Assembly: GCA_036558265.1 (NCBI GenBank)
Contig: DATBFY010000506.1
Location: 1 to 10,614 of the forward strand
DNA length: 10,614 bases
Direction of reading: 5' to 3'
Source of the DNA: RYN-433 sp036558265
Lineage (GTDB): Bacteria > Planctomycetota > Phycisphaerae > Tepidisphaerales > Tepidisphaeraceae
In this document: in pieces, positions 1 through 5,660 of the stretch
Layout: each line of letters starts with the position of its first letter
Numbering within the stretch: the first letter of the stretch is position 1
Translations under genes and position numbers: made by a program
Notes under the pieces: model-generated
Told to the model about the DNA's origin: nothing
The model's input: only the letters and a program-made list of their open reading frames with translations
Databases searched by the model: none

Positions 1-42
1 GACGCCTGGATCCTCGACCTTTCCGAGTCCCCTGCCGTTTGA
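1..42 (+). CDS. 3' end of an unidentified gene (partial)
   Basis: Reading from base 1 gives an open stretch of 13 codons (DAWILDLSESPAV) ending in TGA at 40-42. Thirteen residues are too few to assign a family. It is called because the stop falls inside the first TTTGAC heptad of the following array, exactly as the moaE stop does at 2301-2303, and because the gap to lpxI then matches the other close gaps of this run. Another frame could be the real one. In many bacteria lpxI lies next to lpxA or other lipid A genes, but nothing visible here shows that. Confidence 0.4.
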   Translation, partial: DAWILDLSESPAV

Positions 43-65
43 CATTTGACTTTTGTCATTTGACA
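38..65 (+). repeat. TTTGACW heptad array, four units (copy 1)
   Basis: Four exact 7-base units run from 38 to 65 with consensus TTTGACW; the third unit reads TTTGTCA. The upstream stop codon lies inside unit 1 and the lpxI ATG begins 10 bases after unit 4. A second copy with the same unit order lies at 2299-2326; the two agree at 29 of 31 bases when the trailing TTG is included. TTGACA, the sigma-70 -35 consensus, occurs within the units, but no matching -10 follows. Confidence 0.9.
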
Positions 66-75
66 TTGCCCGGTC

Positions 76-915
76 ATGGGTCCGTTGGGACTGATCGCGG
101 GTGAGGGCGTTTTTCCGCTGCTGGTCGCGCGCGGGGCGCGGGCGGCCGGGCGGAAGGTGGTTTGCGCCGCGCTGGCGGGGAACGCCTGGCCGCAGCTCGA
201 AGGGGAGGTGGACGCGTTCCGCTGGGTGGGGGTGCTGCGGCTGAACCAGTGGGTCAAGACGCTTCGCGCCGCGGGGTGCACCGACGCGATCATGACCGGG
301 CGGGTGCGCAAGGCGCAGATGTACTCGCGCTGGCGGTACTTCCAGTACATCCCGGACCTTCGGACGGTTAAACTGTGGTTCACGCGGCTGCGGCGGGACA
401 AGCGCGACCACGCGGTGCTGCTGGCCGTGGCCGACGAACTCGCGAAGGAAGGCATCACGTTGATCGACTCGACCGCTTATTGTCCCGACCAGCTCGCCAC
501 GCCGGGCGTGATGACCCGGCGGCAGCCGACCGAAGGCCAATGGGCGGACATCCGCTTCGGCTACGACCTGTGCCGGACGATCTCGGGCCTGGACATCGGG
601 CAGGCACTGGCGGTGATGGACAAAGACGTGATCGCGGTGGAGGCGGTGGAGGGGACCGACGCGATGATCGCGCGGGCCGGGCAGTACTGCAAGGTCGGCG
701 GGTGGACGCTGATCAAGGTCGCCAACGCCAACCAGGACATGCGGATGGACGTGCCGAGCATCGGGACAACGACGATCGAGAAACTCGCGGCGGCGGGGGC
801 GGGTTGCCTGGTGCTGGAACCGGGGAAGACGATCCTGCTGGAGAAGGAGAAGGTGCTGGAGTTGGCGGATCGATTGAAGATTGCGGTGGTCGGATATGAA
901 TTTCCACGGATTTGA
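76..915 (+). CDS. lpxI: UDP-2,3-diacylglucosamine diphosphatase, LpxI type
   Basis: LpxI hydrolyses UDP-2,3-diacylglucosamine to lipid X and UMP at the inner face of the cytoplasmic membrane. This is the fourth step of lipid A synthesis, done by the unrelated LpxH in enterics. The 279-residue length is normal for the family. The N-terminal domain opens with GLIAGEGVFPLLVA (5-18) and contains GRVRK (75-79) and KRDHAVLLAVADELAKEGI (109-127). The C-terminal domain carries DIRFGYDLCRTISGLDIG (158-175), EAVEGTDAMIARAG (189-202) and the conserved segment with DMRMDVPSIGTTTIEK (221-236). D225 matches in position the aspartate known to be essential in the Caulobacter enzyme. The ATG at 76 puts the family start motif at residue 5. 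No Shine-Dalgarno site is evident because the upstream gap is a heptad array. The last residues (EFPRI) run into repeat-like sequence before the stop. The family call is firm. Confidence 0.95.
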   Translation: MGPLGLIAGEGVFPLLVARGARAAGRKVVCAALAGNAWPQLEGEVDAFRWVGVLRLNQWVKTLRAAGCTDAIMTGRVRKAQMYSRWRYFQYIPDLRTVKLWFTRLRRDKRDHAVLLAVADELAKEGITLIDSTAYCPDQLATPGVMTRRQPTEGQWADIRFGYDLCRTISGLDIGQALAVMDKDVIAVEAVEGTDAMIARAGQYCKVGGWTLIKVANANQDMRMDVPSIGTTTIEKLAAAGAGCLVLEPGKTILLEKEKVLELADRLKIAVVGYEFPRI

Positions 916-918
916 GTT

Positions 919-1015
919 GCCACAGATGCACACAGATTCACACAGATAAGGCGAGCGGTGTGCGGTCAAATCGATCTTGTTCCCTCATCTGTGTTCATCT
1001 GTGCTCATCTGTGGC
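919..1015. repeat. Period-10 CACAGAT arrays in inverted orientation
   Basis: Three 10-base units beginning CACAGAT start at 921, 931 and 941. Three units beginning CATCTGTG start at 986, 996 and 1006. The arm 919-947 pairs with 987-1015 at 25 of 29 positions, leaving a 39-base loop (948-986), so the transcript could form a long imperfect hairpin. It starts four bases after the lpxI stop and ends 15 bases before the methyltransferase ATG. The right side lacks a T-run, so this is not a typical intrinsic terminator. Confidence 0.9.
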
Positions 1016-1030
1016 TAATATGCCTTTACC

Positions 1031-1606
1031 ATGCCCATGGATCCGAACATTCTGGCCGAGATTGACGAACTGGAGGCGCTGCGCAAGACGCGGGACGACC
1101 ACTGGCAGATCCCGCGCGTGGAGGGGGATCTGCTTCACCACATCGCCTTGGCCGCCAACGCCAAGGTGATCGTCGAGGTCGGGACCAGCTATGGGTTTTC
1201 GGGGCTGTTCTGGGGGGCGGCGCTGAAACAGACCGGCGGGCGCCTGCACACGATCGACATTGCCGAGAAGAAGTTCAACTCGTCGAAGGAGACGTTCGCA
1301 AAGGCCGGCCTGGGTGGTGTGATCACCAATCACCAGGGCGATGCGCGCGAGGTGCTGAAGCGGATCGAGGGGCCGATCGACCTGGCGTTCATCGACGCCG
1401 ACAAGCCCGCCTGCCGGGCGTATTTCGACGCGCTGTGGCCCAAGATCCGTCCTGGCGGCGCGGTCCTGACGGACAACGCCTCCACGCACCGCGCCGAGCT
1501 GGCGGATTTCATCCGGTATCTCCGCTCGCTGGCGGGCGCCAGCAGCGTTGAGGTGGCCGTGGGGAATGGGATCGAGTGGACGATCAAGCTTCACGCGACC
1601 CGATGA
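1031..1606 (+). CDS. Class I SAM-dependent methyltransferase, O-methyltransferase type
   Basis: This is a 191-residue Rossmann-fold methyltransferase that would transfer a methyl group from S-adenosylmethionine to an unknown acceptor in the cytoplasm. Motif I is VEVGTSYGFSGL (48-59) and the acidic residue closing strand 2 is in HTIDI (73-77). The segment DLAFIDADK (117-125) resembles the metal-binding DxDK of caffeoyl-CoA-type O-methyltransferases, and RPGGAVLTDN (140-149) is the post-motif III strand. It is somewhat shorter than typical family-3 O-methyltransferases (about 220 residues), mostly at the N terminus. The ATG at 1031 is followed by another at 1037, and either could be used; no clear Shine-Dalgarno site precedes them. 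The stop overlaps the moaD start as ATGA, so the two are very probably translationally coupled. Nothing visible identifies the substrate, and a link to molybdopterin rests only on that overlap. Confidence 0.85.
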   Translation: MPMDPNILAEIDELEALRKTRDDHWQIPRVEGDLLHHIALAANAKVIVEVGTSYGFSGLFWGAALKQTGGRLHTIDIAEKKFNSSKETFAKAGLGGVITNHQGDAREVLKRIEGPIDLAFIDADKPACRAYFDALWPKIRPGGAVLTDNASTHRAELADFIRYLRSLAGASSVEVAVGNGIEWTIKLHATR

Positions 1607-1848
1607 CCATCACCGTCAAACTTTTCGCCATCCTTCGCGACAAGGCCGGCGTCGCCGAGTTGCCGCTCGAGCTGCCGGAGCGCGCCACGGTTGCGACGGC
1701 CGTCGAAACACTCCTTGCCCGCCACCCGAGCTTGCGCCCCTTCGCCAATCGCATCGCCTGCGCCGTCAATCTCAGCCGCGTCACGGGCGAGGCCGAGCTG
1801 AAGGATCAGGACGAGCTGGCCCTCCTCCCGCCCGTCAGCGGCGGTTAG
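1603..1848 (+). CDS. moaD: Molybdopterin synthase small subunit MoaD
   Basis: MoaD is a ubiquitin-like sulfur carrier. Its C-terminal glycine is activated by MoeB and turned into a thiocarboxylate that donates sulfur to cyclic pyranopterin monophosphate in the MoaD2-MoaE2 complex. The 81-residue length is typical. It begins with the beta-grasp strand MTITVKLFAILRDKAG (1-16), has the conserved DELALLPPVSGG end (70-81), and terminates exactly in the required GG. The start ATG at 1603 overlaps the methyltransferase TGA. moaE follows after 20 bases, as usual for the pair. No moaA, moaC or moeB is visible, so the rest of the pathway must lie elsewhere. Confidence 0.95.
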   Translation: MTITVKLFAILRDKAGVAELPLELPERATVATAVETLLARHPSLRPFANRIACAVNLSRVTGEAELKDQDELALLPPVSGG

Positions 1849-1868
1849 TCTCTGAATCCGGAATACTC

Positions 1869-2303
1869 ATGACCGACTGGCTTGAAATCCTTGCCACCCC
1901 CCTGCCCGTCGCCCGGGCGATCGAGTTCGTCTCGGCCACCACCGCCGGGGGGATCGCCATCTTCCTGGGCACCACACGAGACGACGCCAATGAGAAGGGC
2001 CAGCCGCTGGCCGCGCTCGATTACGAGGCTTATGCGGATCTCGCGAGCCGCCAACTCACGGAGCTGGCGCACGACGCCCGCCAGCGCTGGCCGATCCTCA
2101 AGCTCGCGGTGCTGCACCGAACGGGGCGGGTCGCGCTTGGCGAGCCGTCGGTGCTGATCGCCGTCTCGACGCCCCACCGGGCCGAGGCCTTCGAGGCCTG
2201 CCGCTGGCTGATCGACACGCTCAAGGCCGACCTGGCCGTCTGGAAGAAGGAGATCTGGTCGGACGGCACCGGCACCTGGGTCGATCCCCACGCCCACATT
2301 TGA
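1869..2303 (+). CDS. moaE: Molybdopterin synthase catalytic subunit MoaE
   Basis: MoaE is the large subunit of molybdopterin synthase. It binds cyclic pyranopterin monophosphate and inserts two sulfurs from MoaD thiocarboxylate to form the dithiolene of molybdopterin. The 144-residue length is normal. Visible motifs are GGIAIFLGTTRDD (27-39), HRTGRVALGE (83-92), VSTPHRAEAF (99-108) and LKADLAVWKKE (118-128). Lys119 and Lys126 fall at the same positions as the catalytic lysines of the E. coli enzyme. The ATG at 1869 was chosen because it begins the homologous domain; an extension of the same frame back to 1548 is only overlap with upstream genes. The short gap from moaD contains two GAATNCN-like heptads (1854-1867). 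The stop at 2301-2303 lies within the first unit of a TTTGAC array. Confidence 0.95.
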   Translation: MTDWLEILATPLPVARAIEFVSATTAGGIAIFLGTTRDDANEKGQPLAALDYEAYADLASRQLTELAHDARQRWPILKLAVLHRTGRVALGEPSVLIAVSTPHRAEAFEACRWLIDTLKADLAVWKKEIWSDGTGTWVDPHAHI

Positions 2304-2326
2304 CTTTTGACTTTTGCCATTTGACA
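2299..2326 (+). repeat. TTTGACW heptad array, four units (copy 2)
   Basis: Four exact 7-base units with consensus TTTGACW; the third unit is TTTGCCA. The moaE stop TGA (2301-2303) is inside unit 1 and the next ATG (2338) begins 11 bases after unit 4. Unit order, stop placement and downstream spacing reproduce the array at 38-65. A TTG at 2314 inside this array is in frame with the downstream gene and could mislead a gene caller into an 8-codon extension. Confidence 0.9.
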
Positions 2327-2337
2327 TTGGCCGCCTC

Positions 2338-2952
2338 ATGGCCTTCTCGCTGCTTCAGATCCTCTACTGGATCGCGCTTGCCACCTGGTTCGGCGGCGTG
2401 CTCTTCATCGCGGTCGCGGCGCCGGTGATCTTCCGCACGGTCAAGCAGCACAACCCGATCCTGCCGACGGTGCTGTCGGTCAACCTGGAAGGCCAGCACA
2501 GCTCGCTCCTGGCGGGAACGATCGTCGCCAACCTGATCGCGCAGCTCCATTACATCGAGGGAATCTGCGCCGGGGCGATGCTGGTGGGCCTGGTGGGCCA
2601 GTGGTTCCTCTCCGACACGTCGGGGCAGAACTGGCTGCTGCCGTTGCTGCGTTCGGGCATGTACCTGGCGGTGGTCGGGTTCGTGATTTACGACTGGCGG
2701 TTCGTCTGGCCGAAGATCACGCACCACCGCGACCAGTACATTGAGAACGCCGACGACCCGGACGTCGCCAACCCCGCCAACGACCAGTTCAACTATTACC
2801 AGCACGAGAGCGAACTGCTGCTGCGCATCCGGCTGGCGCTGCTCCTGGGGCTCATCCTCTTCAGCGCCAGCATCGTGCCCAAGCGCGTCGAGGTGCCGCT
2901 CCCCTCCGGGCACGCGCAGGCGCCCCCCTTTCTAGCGGCTACCGTCTACTGA
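2338..2952 (+). CDS. Four-helix membrane protein, DUF4149/TMEM205-like
   Basis: A 204-residue integral membrane protein of unknown function. The first helix (5-32) carries the pattern ALATWFGGVLFIAVAAPVIF, which resembles the start of DUF4149 proteins, a family with no established biochemistry. Further hydrophobic segments lie at about 57-90, 103-124 and 160-180. Between the last two is a polar, Asn/Asp/Gln-rich loop (126-158) that is probably aqueous. The ATG at 2338 was chosen over the in-frame TTG at 2314, which lies inside the heptad array. There is no evident Shine-Dalgarno site. The last seven residues (198-204) are encoded by a CTAC heptad array, so the C terminus may have been set by the arrival of that repeat. 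It sits between moaE and nth with short gaps, which suggests co-transcription but not a shared function. Confidence 0.75.
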   Translation: MAFSLLQILYWIALATWFGGVLFIAVAAPVIFRTVKQHNPILPTVLSVNLEGQHSSLLAGTIVANLIAQLHYIEGICAGAMLVGLVGQWFLSDTSGQNWLLPLLRSGMYLAVVGFVIYDWRFVWPKITHHRDQYIENADDPDVANPANDQFNYYQHESELLLRIRLALLLGLILFSASIVPKRVEVPLPSGHAQAPPFLAATVY

Positions 2953-2964
2953 CTACCGGCTACT
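2930..2964 (+). repeat. NNCTACN heptad array, five units (copy 1)
   Basis: Five 7-base units centred on CTAC run from 2930 to 2964; the first, TTCTAGC, is degenerate. The stop of the membrane protein (2950-2952) spans units 3 and 4, and the nth ATG lies 6 bases after the array. It is related in unit order to the array at 6903-6937, with 27 of 35 bases equal. Confidence 0.85.
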
Positions 2965-2970
2965 TCGCCC

Positions 2971-3654
2971 ATGCCCAGCAAAGCCCCTTCGAAAAAGCTC
3001 CAGGCGAGAATTGACCGCGTCCGCTCGGTCCTCCCGATCCTCAAGAAGACTTATCCCGACGCGAAATGCTCGCTAGACCACTCCACCCCTCTTGAGTTGC
3101 TGGTCGCGACGATCCTCTCCGCCCAGTGTACGGATGAGCGCGTGAACCTGGTGACCAGGACGCTTTTCAAGAAGTACAAGACTGCAAGAGACTACGCCAA
3201 CGCGCCGCCCGAGCAACTCGAGAAGGATATCCAGTCCACCGGCTTTTATCGCAACAAGGCCAAGAGCCTGCGCGGCATGGCCACGAGTCTGATCGAGAAG
3301 CACGGCGGGAAAGTTCCCGCGACGATGGAGGAGCTTACCCACTTGGCGGGTGTCGGGCGCAAGACCGCCAACGTCGTGCTGGGCAACGCATTCGACCAGA
3401 ACGTCGGCATCGTGGTGGACACGCACGTCGGACGGATCTCCCAGCGGCTCGACCTCACCAGCCACACCGACCCGGTCAAGATCGAGCAAGACTTGATGCC
3501 GCTGGTGCCTCGGGAGGACTGGACGCTCTGGAGCCACCTGTTGATCCACCACGGCAGGGCGATCTGCCAGGCGCGCAAGCCCAAATGCGGTGAGTGTCCG
3601 GTGCTGCAGTACTGCCCGGCGGGGCAGAAGCTGGTGAGGGCAACGGCGGGGTGA
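2971..3654 (+). CDS. nth: Endonuclease III (DNA glycosylase/AP lyase)
   Basis: Endonuclease III excises oxidised pyrimidines and cleaves the abasic site by beta-elimination in base excision repair. The 227-residue length is slightly above the E. coli enzyme (211), owing to a basic N-terminal tail. LLVATILSAQCTDERVN (43-59) is the conserved helical segment. The helix-hairpin-helix is LAGVGRKTANVVL (125-137) with catalytic Lys131, and the catalytic aspartate is Asp150 in VVDTHVGR (148-155). The iron-sulfur loop has the exact C-x6-C-x2-C-x5-C spacing at C199, C206, C209 and C215, so a [4Fe-4S] cluster is expected. The start is the ATG six bases after the CTAC array; no Shine-Dalgarno site is visible. 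It is probably the last gene of the + strand run that includes lpxI and moaDE. All key residues are present and the call is firm. Confidence 0.96.
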   Translation: MPSKAPSKKLQARIDRVRSVLPILKKTYPDAKCSLDHSTPLELLVATILSAQCTDERVNLVTRTLFKKYKTARDYANAPPEQLEKDIQSTGFYRNKAKSLRGMATSLIEKHGGKVPATMEELTHLAGVGRKTANVVLGNAFDQNVGIVVDTHVGRISQRLDLTSHTDPVKIEQDLMPLVPREDWTLWSHLLIHHGRAICQARKPKCGECPVLQYCPAGQKLVRATAG

Positions 3655-3656
3655 AG

Positions 3657-3684
3657 CATCAAATCACAAACATCAAATCTCAAA
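3657..3684 (-). repeat. Reverse-oriented TTTG heptad array, four units
   Basis: On the + strand this reads as four 7-base units ending in CAAA (CATCAAA type), starting two bases after the nth stop. On the - strand the units are TTTGAGA, TTTGATG, TTTGTGA and TTTGATG. The TTTG anchor, the four-unit length and a third unit of TTTGTNA match the arrays at 38-65 and 2299-2326, so this looks like a diverged relative in the opposite orientation. An A-rich stretch with less regular CAATGAN-like units continues to about 3719. Confidence 0.8.
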
Positions 3685-3761
3685 CGAATTCAAAATGCCA
3701 ATGAATCAATGACTCAAACGGCGCTGGGTGACTGCCGGCGCAGGCGGTACGATGCGCCATA

Positions 3762-4145
3762 ATGGATAACGGCGCGAGCGCAGCAACAAAACGCGAACTC
3801 CGCTTGAACCGGGGCGAGCCGTCCCGGCGGCGCGCGCCGGTGGATTACGCCGGCACGTTCGTCATCTTGAACCTGACGCTGTGGGCACAACTCCTGGTGG
3901 GGACCAGCGGCGGGATGGCGCTAACCTTCTCGATCTGGGGCGGTGGTGTGGTGGCCGTGTTCGCCTGGGAGTGCTGGGCCGCCAGGCGACGCGAGCGAAA
4001 GGCCCGCCCCGTCAACGGCCTGTGCGCCTCGTGCGCCTACGACCTTCGGGAGAGCCCGTTGCGCTGCCCGGAATGCGGCGCCAGCGTTCCCGCAGGACAT
4101 CGGACGCGGAGCGGAATCGCCTCGAACCTGGAGCGAGTCGAGTAG
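3762..4145 (+). CDS. Small membrane protein with C-terminal zinc ribbon
   Basis: A 127-residue protein of unknown function. A basic, Arg-rich N-terminal tail (10-25) precedes two hydrophobic helices at about 29-47 and 50-72. A basic stretch RRRERKAR follows (75-82), then a four-cysteine ribbon with C88, C91, C102 and C105 in the pattern CASCAYDLR...RCPECG. This 'YDLR...CPECG' ribbon is common in small planctomycete membrane proteins, and the positive-inside rule would put it in the cytoplasm. Zinc binding is inferred from the cysteine spacing. The ATG at 3762 is the first in frame after the upstream repeat; there is no clear Shine-Dalgarno site. The upstream 100 bases hold repeats and only a weak -10-like TACGAT (3748-3753). 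The gene converges on the LOG gene. Confidence 0.75.
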   Translation: MDNGASAATKRELRLNRGEPSRRRAPVDYAGTFVILNLTLWAQLLVGTSGGMALTFSIWGGGVVAVFAWECWAARRRERKARPVNGLCASCAYDLRESPLRCPECGASVPAGHRTRSGIASNLERVE

Positions 4146-4204
4146 GCGTCCATACGCGATCGCAGCAGACGATTCTGCCGCCCCTGCCGGGGCTGATCGC
4201 ATCG

Positions 4205-4275
4205 TTCGTTCTGTTTACCCCGGGCTCGCGCCCGGGGCTATATTCTGACGCGGCTCCGCGGCTGAATTGCCGCGA
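4205..4275. repeat. GC-rich palindromic intergenic element (REP-like)
   Basis: Arms 4218-4225 (CCCCGGGC) and 4230-4237 (GCCCGGGG) form a perfect 8-base-pair stem with a TCGC loop. A second small palindrome, CGCGG-CT-CCGCG, lies at 4249-4260. The pair lies between convergent genes, where REP-type palindromes commonly occur. The first hairpin is followed on the + strand by CTATATTC, so it could also act as a weak terminator for the zinc-ribbon gene. No transposase of the RAYT type is in the window. Confidence 0.6.
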
Positions 4276-4315
4276 GAGGCAGCGCCGTCGCCGCGCGGCC
4301 GAATTCTCTTCCCTT

Positions 4316-4355
4316 TTCTCTGGTTCTTTGCTTCTCTGCTTCGCTGCGTCTCTGT
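4316..4355 (-). repeat. Period-8 GCAGAGAA-type array, five units
   Basis: Five exact 8-base units run from 4316 to 4355, typified on the + strand by TTCTCTGC (GCAGAGAA on the - strand). They begin 25 bases beyond the LOG stop codon on its own strand. The period is 8, against 7 or 10 in the other arrays of the window. Together with the palindromic element it fills the 235-base gap between convergent genes. Confidence 0.85.
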
Positions 4356-4380
4356 GGCGAGTGCGCCGCTCACCGAACGG

Positions 4381-5490
4381 CTATTCGGGCAGGTCGTTCA
4401 AATAATCGATCAAAATCCGGAGCCGCCCGTGATCCCGCTTGTTGAAGTGGAAGACCAGCCGGTACAGGTGCGCCAGGGTCGGCTCGTCGCGCTCGCAGGC
4501 CAGCGGGCCGCTGACCTTGAACTCCCCCTTCACGATGATGTCCTTGAACTTCTGGTTGATCTCGTCCAGTTGCGCGGGCGTCGGGCTTCGGTGCAACCGG
4601 AGGATCATGTCGTCCTTGAAGTAGCGCACGCTGTGGTAGTTAGAGTAGAAGTGCGTCACCTCTTGGACGGCCTCGTTCACGTCGTCGGTGATCTTGTAAA
4701 GCCGCAGGTCGTCGTGGCCGATCAGCCCGCGCTCCAGGAGTTGCTTGTCGATGTACTGCTGCCAGCTCCGCCAGTAGTCGCCGCCGGGGCGATCGACGTA
4801 GACGATCGGCATCGGCACGCTCTTGCCGGTCTGCACCAGGGTCAACACCTCGAATCCCTCGTCCATCGTGCCGAACCCGCCGGGGAACATCGCGATCGCG
4901 TGACTGGAGCGCACGAACATCAGCTTGCGGGTGAAAAAGTACTTAAAATTGATCAGCTTGGGGTCATTGGCGATGTGGGGGTTGGTGGCCTGCTCGAAGG
5001 GCAGGCGGATCGCCAGGCCGAAGCTGGGCTCGGCGCCCGCCCCACCGTGGCCGGCCGCCATGATCCCGCCCCCCGCGCCGGTGATGACCATCCAGCCGTG
5101 GTTGGCCATCGCTTTGCCGAACTTGGCGGCCTGCTTGTAATCCTCGTGAGTTTCAGGGGTTCGGGCCGACCCGAAGATGCTGACCTTGCGCACCTCGCGA
5201 TAAGGTGCGAATACCTTCATCGCATAGCGCAGCTCTTTAAGGCTCTTATTGATCAGCTTGACGTCGGCGCGGTTGGTCTGGTCACGCAGGAGCTTGAGGG
5301 CCGTTTCGATGATCTCGCCCACCATGTCCCCATCCGGCACCTTTTCGAGCTCGTGCAGGAGCTTCTGCGCGTGGTGGTGGACGTGGGTCAGGTCCGAGCG
5401 CGGCACCACCGTCGGCTTCTGCACCGACTCCTGGGTCTGCTCGAGGTTCTCCGCAAACGTGTCTTCGGTCTTAACGGTCTTGGGGGTCAC
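4381..5490 (-). CDS. LOG family protein, long form (nucleotide phosphoribohydrolase-like)
   Basis: LOG-family enzymes cleave the N-glycosidic bond of nucleoside 5'-monophosphates, releasing a free base and ribose 5-phosphate; some act on cytokinin nucleotides. This 369-residue protein is about twice the size of minimal LOG proteins (about 190). The Rossmann core begins near 101 with SIFGSAR (104-110), then TGAGGGIMAAGHGGAG (137-152), FTRK (186-189) and the signature PGGFGTMDE (203-211), which keeps the family's conserved Arg-Lys and Glu. An N-terminal helical extension of about 100 residues contains a His-rich patch (36-40). The C-terminal extension (about 290-369) holds conserved-looking charged helices. 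The GTG start at 5490 is supported by AAGGA nine bases upstream; a nearer ATG is out of frame. It diverges from the Gfo/Idh gene. The substrate is not evident, and AMP hydrolysis as in PpnN is one possibility. Confidence 0.88.
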   Translation of the reverse strand: MTPKTVKTEDTFAENLEQTQESVQKPTVVPRSDLTHVHHHAQKLLHELEKVPDGDMVGEIIETALKLLRDQTNRADVKLINKSLKELRYAMKVFAPYREVRKVSIFGSARTPETHEDYKQAAKFGKAMANHGWMVITGAGGGIMAAGHGGAGAEPSFGLAIRLPFEQATNPHIANDPKLINFKYFFTRKLMFVRSSHAIAMFPGGFGTMDEGFEVLTLVQTGKSVPMPIVYVDRPGGDYWRSWQQYIDKQLLERGLIGHDDLRLYKITDDVNEAVQEVTHFYSNYHSVRYFKDDMILRLHRSPTPAQLDEINQKFKDIIVKGEFKVSGPLACERDEPTLAHLYRLVFHFNKRDHGRLRILIDYLNDLPE

Positions 5491-5559
5491 GATAGGTCAT
5501 CCTTGCGCGCGCGACGCCTGTAGCCTCTTCGTGCCCTGACACGCGCGCGGGCCGACTGT

Positions 5560-5586
5560 ATTATCGCAAACCCGTTCTCCCGGCAA
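5560..5586 (-). promoter_or_regulatory. Candidate promoter for the LOG gene
   Basis: On the - strand, TTGCCG (5581-5586) is followed after 15 bases by GATAAT (5560-5565), which matches five of six -10 bases. The spacer is short for sigma-70, so the exact -35 is uncertain. It lies 70 bases upstream of the GTG start and its -35 box is only 10 bases from the -35 box of the divergent promoter. Confidence 0.4.
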
Positions 5587-5596
5587 CACGGACCGA

Positions 5597-5625
5597 TTGA
5601 CTTTCCCCCCCCTGCGATCTATCTA
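5597..5625 (+). promoter_or_regulatory. Candidate promoter for the Gfo/Idh gene
   Basis: TTGACT (5597-5602) is followed after 17 bases by TATCTA (5620-5625). The spacer starts with a run of eight Cs. The -35 box is strong and the -10 box weak. The isocitrate dehydrogenase promoter has a similar layout, and the PEP-CTERM gene has a TTGACC...TATCTT version. Confidence 0.55.
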
Positions 5626-5660
5626 CCCTTGCGACGCGACCTCGCGAGGGAGACTCACCC

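Noticed and set aside
38..65. TTGACA boxes in the heptads as a promoter for lpxI
   Set aside because: No -10-like sequence lies 16-18 bases downstream of either TTGACA, and the array repeats between other co-directional genes with the same stop/start register.
912..1169. Short + strand frame across the period-10 repeat
   Set aside because: It is built from the repeat and the out-of-frame start of the methyltransferase; its product (HRCTQIHTDK...) is repeat-derived.
1548..1868. N-terminal extension of MoaE back to 1548
   Set aside because: It runs in another frame through the methyltransferase end and all of moaD; the homologous MoaE domain begins at the ATG at 1869.
2299..2326. CRISPR or CRISPR-like array
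   Set aside because: Units are contiguous 7-base repeats without unique spacers, and no cas gene is present.
2314..2337. TTG start giving an 8-residue extension of the membrane protein
   Set aside because: The TTG lies inside the heptad array, and the ATG at 2338 begins directly before the first helix, at the same spacing seen for lpxI.
3748..3763. Promoter for the small zinc-ribbon gene (TACGAT or CATAAT)
   Set aside because: No acceptable -35 box is found at a usual distance, and CATAAT overlaps the start codon itself.
4267..5523. A 418-codon open frame on the + strand opposite the LOG gene
   Set aside because: It is a high-GC antisense shadow. Its product is Val/Leu/His/Arg-rich without recognisable motifs, while the - strand frame carries complete LOG signatures.
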